Shown here one piece after another: positions 57,849 through 64,000 of a stretch of DNA of 64,000 bases. The stretch is taken from contig ML681998.1 in NCBI GenBank assembly GCA_007922195.1, positions 18,733,995-18,797,994 of the forward strand, read 5' to 3'. The stretch is from Podocnemis expansa. Taxonomy: Eukaryota; Chordata; Testudines; Podocnemididae. Under the pieces are notes generated by a model that did not search any database, was not told the origin of the DNA, and saw only the letters and a program-made list of their open reading frames with translations. The translations under genes and the position numbers were made by a program. How positions within the stretch are numbered: the first letter of the stretch is position 1; the number at the start of each line of letters is the position of its first letter.

Positions 57849-59032
57849 CAGGGGAGGCCAATAATTTTGACAGGTGGGCCACTCTCCGAGTTTGGTATGT
57901 CATTGCGTGCCACACGTTTCTACTATAATGGAATTACCTCACCATCTATTTTATAAAAGCCTAATTATGTTTTTATTAATAACAATTACAATTAATATTT
58001 TATGGGAGTTTGGGGGAGAGGGGGTGTTTCTTCATTTTTTTTACTCTGTTTTTTGTGGTGGTGTGGGGAGCAGGGTGGGAGCTGGCGGTGGGATGCTGGA
58101 ATGAGAAGTTTTTGCACTGTGTTGCTTGTTTTCTCTCTCCTTTTTTCTGGGCCCCAGCTCTGGGATAAGCAGCCACCTCACTCCAGCCATGATTCCACTG
58201 GGTGCTGCAGGGTGCCCCAGGGTCTGGTCCAGAGAAGAAGGAAGAGGGAGCAGCTGCAGGCCTTTGGTTGGTTCCTTGGGCCAACCTCCAGGAGCAAGGG
58301 GTGGACTGCACAGGTGCCACTTGGCCAGCAACCCCTCCCCAGAAAAAAGATTGGAGGGCAGGGCAAATGGGGCAAAGACCCAGGCAGGGAATTTTAAAGG
58401 GCAGCTGCCAGACCATGCCTGGCCTGGAAAAGGAATGTGCCTTAGACACATTCCTCCTGAAGCCAGGCAGGGGCTGGGCCAGTTTCTCCCACTCTACCCC
58501 AAATGTCCCTGGCCGCTTTCACCCTGCGGCTGGGGAAGCAACCCCGCTGTATCTCCAGCCACTCTCGCCCTGTGGGTGGGGAGGCACCTCCCCCCCATTG
58601 GGATGAATTAGGCCCCAGGCTGGATGAGGGCCAGGAGGAGCACCTTTCCAGCTTCCTGCCCCAGAAGCCATAGTTATGGCTCTGCTCCCAGCTCCAGCAG
58701 CAGCTCACGCCATGGCCAGAGCACTGCCACTGCTCCCCTCCACCCCGTCCAGTGGCAGCTTGTGCTGCAGCCAGAGCATCGCTGCTGCTCCCCTCCTTCC
58801 CAGCTCCAGTGATGGTGATCTGGCCATGGCATGAACTGCCACTGAAGCTGGGAGGGAGCAGGAACAGAGGGGCCATGGCACAAACTGCTTCTGGTGCTCG
58901 GAGGGAGGGGGAGTCACGCTGGCACTCTGGTCATCCTGGAAGCTACTGCTGGAAGGGGGAGTGGTAGCAGTCTCTGTGTTGAGCCAGTGGGCTGGATGAT
59001 GGGCGCTCGCAGGCTGGGCCATAGTTTGCCTG
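57849..59032. mobile_element. hAT element, 1.18 kb, non-autonomous
   Basis: The ends CAGGGGAGGCCAATAATTTT and GGGCCATAGTTTGCCTG are inverted-like. The flanks CTATAAGG (57841-57848) and CTATAAGA (59033-59040) match at seven of eight. The core is GC-rich with repeated AGCTCCAG-CAGCTC units (58680-58860). No transposase domain is readable. Confidence 0.8.
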
Positions 59033-59200
59033 CTATAAGACACCTTTTCCATGCCATCAATCTTTCTTATAGTTCCTTCCTGAACCCTTCTGAATTTGTG
59101 ACCATCATTTTTGAAATGTGGACACCAAACGCAGACACAGGGTTCATTAATGGTTGCACTAATGCCACATAACAAAAGGTAATATTGCTTCCCCATTGTT
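59033..59200 (-). mobile_element. Older CR1-like LINE, upstream part
   Basis: The minus strand reads ATINEPCVCVWCPHFKNDGHKF and then RRVQEGTIRKIDGMEKV, the CR1 ORF2 end block (normally ...[14 protein letters not shown]...LERVQRRATKMI). It continues the fragment at 57567-57848 across the hAT element. Confidence 0.6.
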
Positions 59201-61905
59201 CATGATGTTCGTGATCCATTCTCCAGCACAGTCAGCTGCCCTTTCATTACATTCGCTAAGAAAGGGTGTGAAATAAAATAGTTCTTTTTGTAGGTGTGTA
59301 GGAGTGCAGGGCTCTCCCGCTCTATCAGTCTCCGAGGGAGGCCATGCTTTTTAGCTACACCGTCCTAGGATGACAGTCTGTCAACACGGTAGGTTAGCAG
59401 TCTCCAGGGCACAAACTCTCCAGCAAGGTAGAACAGGAGTAAGTCTCTAAATAAACTCAAGCCCTTAGGTAGGGTGCAGGGCTGGCTCAAGGGCTGCCCT
59501 GAGATGGCTGTTGGTTTTGTACACACCCCCCCAACAGCGGGACCTTGGCACCCGGCCTCTACTCTGACCGGCTCACCCCCTCCCAGGGTGGAGAACAGCT
59601 GGCCCAGGCGATGAGTGGAGAAAGTGGAGCCCGCTCCATGGGCTGGCCTGCTCTGGCCCCAGGGGTGTAGCGGCTGGCTTGAGGAGGGGTGGGTGTGCAG
59701 GTCCAGCCTCTGAGACAGTGCTGTAATATCAGCTTTTGCTGCCCAGGGCACGCTCTGATCGGAATGCGCCCCTTGCAATTAGCGGTGCTTACAGCTGGTG
59801 CCACGAAAACCATCCCTTTAATAGAGCACTCCATTGAGCCGCTCCACGCCGCCTGGGGCTTTGCCCTCTTGGCCCTGCCATAGTTATGGCTCTGCTCTGA
59901 GCTGGCCCACTCTGCCTCCGGTGTGGCACCATGACGCTCCTAAGGCAATGGCGCCCCCAGCCAGTGCCTTATTTGTTCATGGGTCCAGCTGGCCCTGTAG
60001 GGTGAGGCACCAAACAATCAAAGGGGCCCAGGCATGGGTGAACACCAAACACAGGCCTCCTGGCCCAGTGGGAGGAGTCGGCCATGCCAGGACTGCAGTG
60101 ACAGACGGTAGGGTAACTCAGCCCCACTCCACTCCATCAGGTCCCAGCCCAGGGGCCTAACAAGGGTGGGGTGTTCCACCACTAGAGTGAGGGGCTCTGG
60201 CCAAAACGTGCTGACTAGTGTTTGGGAAGGAGCAGAGCTGGCTACCTGGGCTACCCACTGCAGTGCACCTGTAGCTTGGGGTTGTCCTCTGTCTCCCCCA
60301 GTTACATTGCAAGTGGCAGCTCCAGCAGTTATTCTGGATCTCAGTTCATCAGTGGCTCAGGCCAATCCTCAGGCAGCAGCCCCACAAGCCCTCTGGTCTT
60401 GGATACAGTGAGATCTGTCTGTCCTCCTCAGTGGCTCCCTCCCCCAAATGAGCTGCAGGGCCCACCTTTTGTACTTCCTGTCTCTGTCCTGCCCTTGTTT
60501 CTGATGTGGCACATGTGGCTTTCCTAGTTCCATTCACAAGGGGGGTGTCTTGCCCTTCTTTGCTGTCAGTCTCCTAAAGAGATGATGTCTCTTTGCTCCA
60601 CCCTTCCATTAAGACATTTACTGGGCATTAGTACAGATATGCTTTAGTTTTCACCGCATATATATCCTAACATTTTTAAGAACACAAATAAACAAAACAT
60701 AGGGCAATTTGCAAATTATGTCTTGAAATCATTTCTAAGGAAAGCGGAGGAAAAGTGGTGCATTCACTCTGGTGCTAAATTGGGTTGCAATTTTGAGTAC
60801 CTTATGCCATTCTCACTTACATGCTGGGGTTCCTGATTGCTTACATCTTCCACAATGCACCACATTCTCATCTCGTGGTATGAATGTTATCCACCAGAGT
60901 CCTTGGCCATGGTTCATCATGAGAGCTGTAGGTTGGTCAGAGAACCCACCTGTATGGGAAAATGGGAGTATAAGGCACTGAACTACAACTCCTTGAGACA
61001 TTGCAATGCCATTTTAGGACCAAAGGAGTCCTGAAGACAGAAGGCCAAGGAAATGCACAGAACTGATGCATTTTGTAAACGACAGAAACCTGACCCTTTT
61101 TCTCAGATCTGAACTACTGCAGCAGAAAAGAGGTTGCAAGCAGTTTGTGCCCCTGTTCTCCTGCTTTTGGAAGACTTTCTATCAGCAGGGACCTCCAAAC
61201 TGATTTCCACCAGCAGAAGTAAATAAAGCACCCTATTGCTGAGGTGTGTGGTGGAGATTTACATTTGCGAAGCACTTAGCCTAGAGCTGGGTAAAGTTTC
61301 TCAAACAATTATTTTTTGCCCCCAGAAATGCATATTCAGATTGACGACCACACTTCATGTTACAAATTCATTTAAAATTTATCTAATTGTTCCAACAAAA
61401 AAGATCAGAGCATTTTGTTTCAACATTTTTATTTTTCAGTTAACAAAGACCTTTCTTTTTGAATTTTACTCCCATTTTATTTTTACAAAAAATAATAAAC
61501 TTGAGAACCAAAACAATTTGTGTTGAACAAAGTGTCGCTCAACCTGAAACAATTTTTTTTTGACTACTTTGTTTCACCATACTTCTGAAAAATGTGTACT
61601 TTGATTAACCTGGAAGGGCTTTTTTTTGTTTTGGTTTGGTTTTTTAAAATTTTTTGGTTCAGTCAGCAAATCACAAAATTGATTATTTGTACTGTTCTCC
61701 CTTTGCAGTTTCCACATGTGCAGGCTTGCTCATGATCAGTGCTGAACACAACTTGTCCTTGGCCCCAAAGTCATAATCAGCACCCTGCCAGCTAACTTGG
61801 TTCTGTACTGCTGCATTCAAACAAGATAGAGGTTTTTTTTTTTTAAGGATAGACAAACCCTCCATGAGGGATTCATGCACCCCAACCAGACATGAGGGAG
61901 AGAGT
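59201..61905. other. Intergenic stretch, partly LTR-like
   Basis: 59280-60540 is GC-rich and could be one or two old LTRs (AATAAAATAG near 59272), but no ends or duplications are found. 60541-61905 is AT-rich. No gene recognised. Confidence 0.35.
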
Positions 61906-61909
61906 ATAT

Positions 61910-62398
61910 GGGTATGTCCACACATCTCTTTTATTTTGAAATAACACCAGTTATTTCGAAATAAAAGAGATTAGGTCCACACAACGTATTCTTATTTTGA
62001 AATGACGGGCTCCATCATTTTGAAATAAGAACCGTCATTTCGAAATAGCTTAAACCTCCTTTAAATCAAAATGGCTGTTATTTCAAAATGGTTTGGACGT
62101 GTTATTTCAAAATAACCATTATTTCAAAATAATACTTTTGCCCTTCTCCTTCCCAGGGTGCCTTCCTTTTAGTCTATATTGGGTGGGGGCATGGCCCAGG
62201 GAGGGGGCCATGTTGCTACACCTCCCATGGTGCCCCTTTCCTAAAGCAAAATAGCAAGTCCTGTGTTTGGACATGCTATTTCGCTTTGAGATTTTCCCTT
62301 AATTTGAATTAACTCATTTTGAAATAAGGACTTTATTTCAAAACAACTCATTTTGAAATAACTTATTTTAAAACAACAATGTACATGTGGACATAGCC
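61910..62398. mobile_element. Harbinger-like MITE
   Basis: The ends GGGTATGTCCACAC and ATGTGGACATAGCC are inverted. The 3-bp flanks are identical: TAT at 61907-61909 and 62399-62401. The arms are runs of TTATTTTGAAATAA- and ATTTCGAAAT-type palindromes. Confidence 0.85.
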
Positions 62399-62731
62399 TA
62401 TACGTAAACCAGCCCAAATCTCCCCTCTCTGAGAGCAGCAGACTCAGAACTGCCAAGAGGGAGTGTTGATGAGAAGCTCTCAGCTCTGCAATGACCTGAG
62501 CAGTGGGCTAAGCCCTCCATACCAGGATAACTGTATCACGAACTAAATGCCCTACTCTGCTGGCTTTTAGGGAGTGGTTGTTTCCCTCTTGCCACATCTC
62601 CTGCTGGCTTGCTGCATTTTGAAGGGGGGGCTCAGATGCTGTCTTGCCCATCACCCTCAGCTAATCGTTTCCTTCTCAGGAGAGAGGTGAAGCAGCTCCA
62701 CCTGCACTCAGATTACTATTTTCTTAGGAGC

Positions 62732-63926
62732 AGTGGTGGATCAGGGGCTGCATGGCCCCTGAGACTCCATCACTGGTGCTCCTCCCCAGCCCCACCCCTC
62801 CCTGGCCAGCCTAGGCCCTGGTGCCAGTGGGCCAGCACTGTGGGGGGACGTAGGGTCAGAGTGGCCACTCCAGGGGTAGGGCAGGAGCATGGAGCCCTGG
62901 CTCTGGGCCAGCCCACTCTGTTCCTCTCCCCAGTGCCGGCAGGACAGAGGGTCCCCCATATCATGGTGGGCCCCTGGGTATGGGCCCAGGTGACTTGTGC
63001 ATTAATCCACCCCTGCTTGGGAGAGGAGGCACACAGACCGCCTCAGCCTTCACTGCAAGCGCTTTCTGCTCCTGTGGCCCTCCCTTGGTTTTTCTTGTTT
63101 CCTCCAATGGGCTCTTTAATACCCCCTGTAGGTTCCTTAACAGAGGGGAGACAGGTAGCTACCCATATGTGGGCTCCATGAAACTATCAAGGTCTTTGAA
63201 ACAGCAGCAGGAGACTCCCCACACAGTCAGCTATGGAGGCCCTCTGAGCCTCCCTGATGGACTCATAGACTTTAGAGTCAGAAGGGCCCATCAGCATGAA
63301 CATCTGGGCTGGCCTTCTGCAGATTGCAAGCTATAGAGCCACTGGTGTACCTTGGGTCTCTGGCACCCAGGGGCCACTACTTACATTTACCCCAGCACCC
63401 CGACCTCTCAGTGGCCGTGTCCCACAGGGGAGGGGATCTGCAGGCCCATTTCCTGTTCTTCCCCACTCCCCCTCCCACTGTGGGGGTGGCAGGGAGTGGG
63501 ATTGGAGGAGAGTGGGAGACAGGACCACAGACACCTTCCCCTGCCCCCGTGTGCGGCACTGCCACCATAGAAAGGTGCAAATGTTAAGTATAAGGGGCTG
63601 CCTGGAAGCAGGAGGCAGGGTTTGGAGAGCAAGGGGCCACCCAGAGCAGGGAAGGACTTGGGGAGCAGAGCCCCACCTCTGGCTCCCTAGACCATGCATG
63701 GACAGGATCCTCAGAGCTCCTGGGCTGGGAGGACATTTGCTCCCCCAATAGCAGGAGTCCTCCACCATGAGTTGTGGTTGGCTTGGCCACTGGGGTATTA
63801 AAGGCTGGTAGCCCCTGACCCCCTCCAATAGCAGGGGGTAGCTCCTCCAAGGAAGGCCTAGACAGCACCCACTGCAGGCCAGCACCCAGGGACATGCCAC
63901 GCACCCCCTTGGTGAACCACTGTACA
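62732..63926. mobile_element. Possible hAT-type element, GC-rich
   Basis: The left end CAGTGGTGGATCAGGGGCTG and right end (read on the other strand) CAGTGGTTCACCAAGGGGGTG are similar. The flanks do not match. A short CR1-type end lies inside (63250-63335: TCATAGACTTTAGAGTCAG). It could be two elements. Confidence 0.35.
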
Positions 63927-64000
63927 GAACTTCTCCCACCCACTCTTCTAATAGACTCCTAACCTCTGACTAAGTTACTGACATTTTCAAATCATGATTT

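Noticed and set aside
58000..58876. Frames of 130-160 codons on both strands
   Set aside because: All lie within the non-autonomous hAT element and lack transposase motifs.

Overview
This is about 64 kb of vertebrate nuclear DNA. The repeat mix (CR1 LINEs, a Ty3/gypsy element, a gamma-type endogenous retrovirus, a Tx1-clade L1, Penelope-like elements, and hAT and Harbinger-like MITEs) points to a sauropsid. I infer a turtle, from repeat types known in that group and not from a search. I recognise one host gene: ODF1 (outer dense fibre protein 1, a sperm-tail small heat-shock protein), on the + strand, with coding exons at 51101-51396 and 55524-55839. Almost every other long reading frame is a decayed transposon or an antisense shadow in GC-rich repeat DNA. 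I see no bacterial operon, CRISPR array or tRNA/rRNA gene.

Layout, left to right. 1-6590 is a minus-strand Ty3/gypsy element cut by the window edge, with its 5' LTR on the right and its integrase split by a 2.0-kb TG...CA insertion (467-2480). 6590-17070 is one minus-strand CR1 opened twice, by a small hAT element (7438-7648) and by a complete but defective retrovirus (8258-17026: two 541-bp LTRs, CCAG target duplication, tRNA-Phe primer site). The retrovirus itself holds Harbinger-like MITEs, one of which contains a TA-flanked MITE, so the nesting is four deep. 17356-25643 is a minus-strand Tx1-type L1 with ORF1, ORF2, a 3' hairpin and a probable 15-bp target duplication.

25.7-50.9 kb is mostly non-coding DNA carrying (CA)n, hAT MITEs with 8-bp target duplications, Harbinger-like MITEs, Penelope-like fragments in head-to-head inverted pairs, LTR-like blocks and a 0.7-kb foldback element (40.1-40.8 kb). 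50.9-56.15 kb is ODF1 with three hAT-type insertions in its intron. 56.2-59.2 kb holds two CR1 copies, the older one split by a 1.18-kb hAT element. The rest is repeat-rich intergenic DNA.

The most informative results are: (i) a two-exon sauropsid ODF1 that lacks the mammalian Cys-X-Pro tail; (ii) a retrovirus with nearly identical LTRs whose reverse-transcriptase core and most of env are deleted, suggesting it moved in trans; (iii) MITEs built almost entirely of TTTCGAAA-centred palindromes; and (iv) recurrent head-to-head Penelope fragments.
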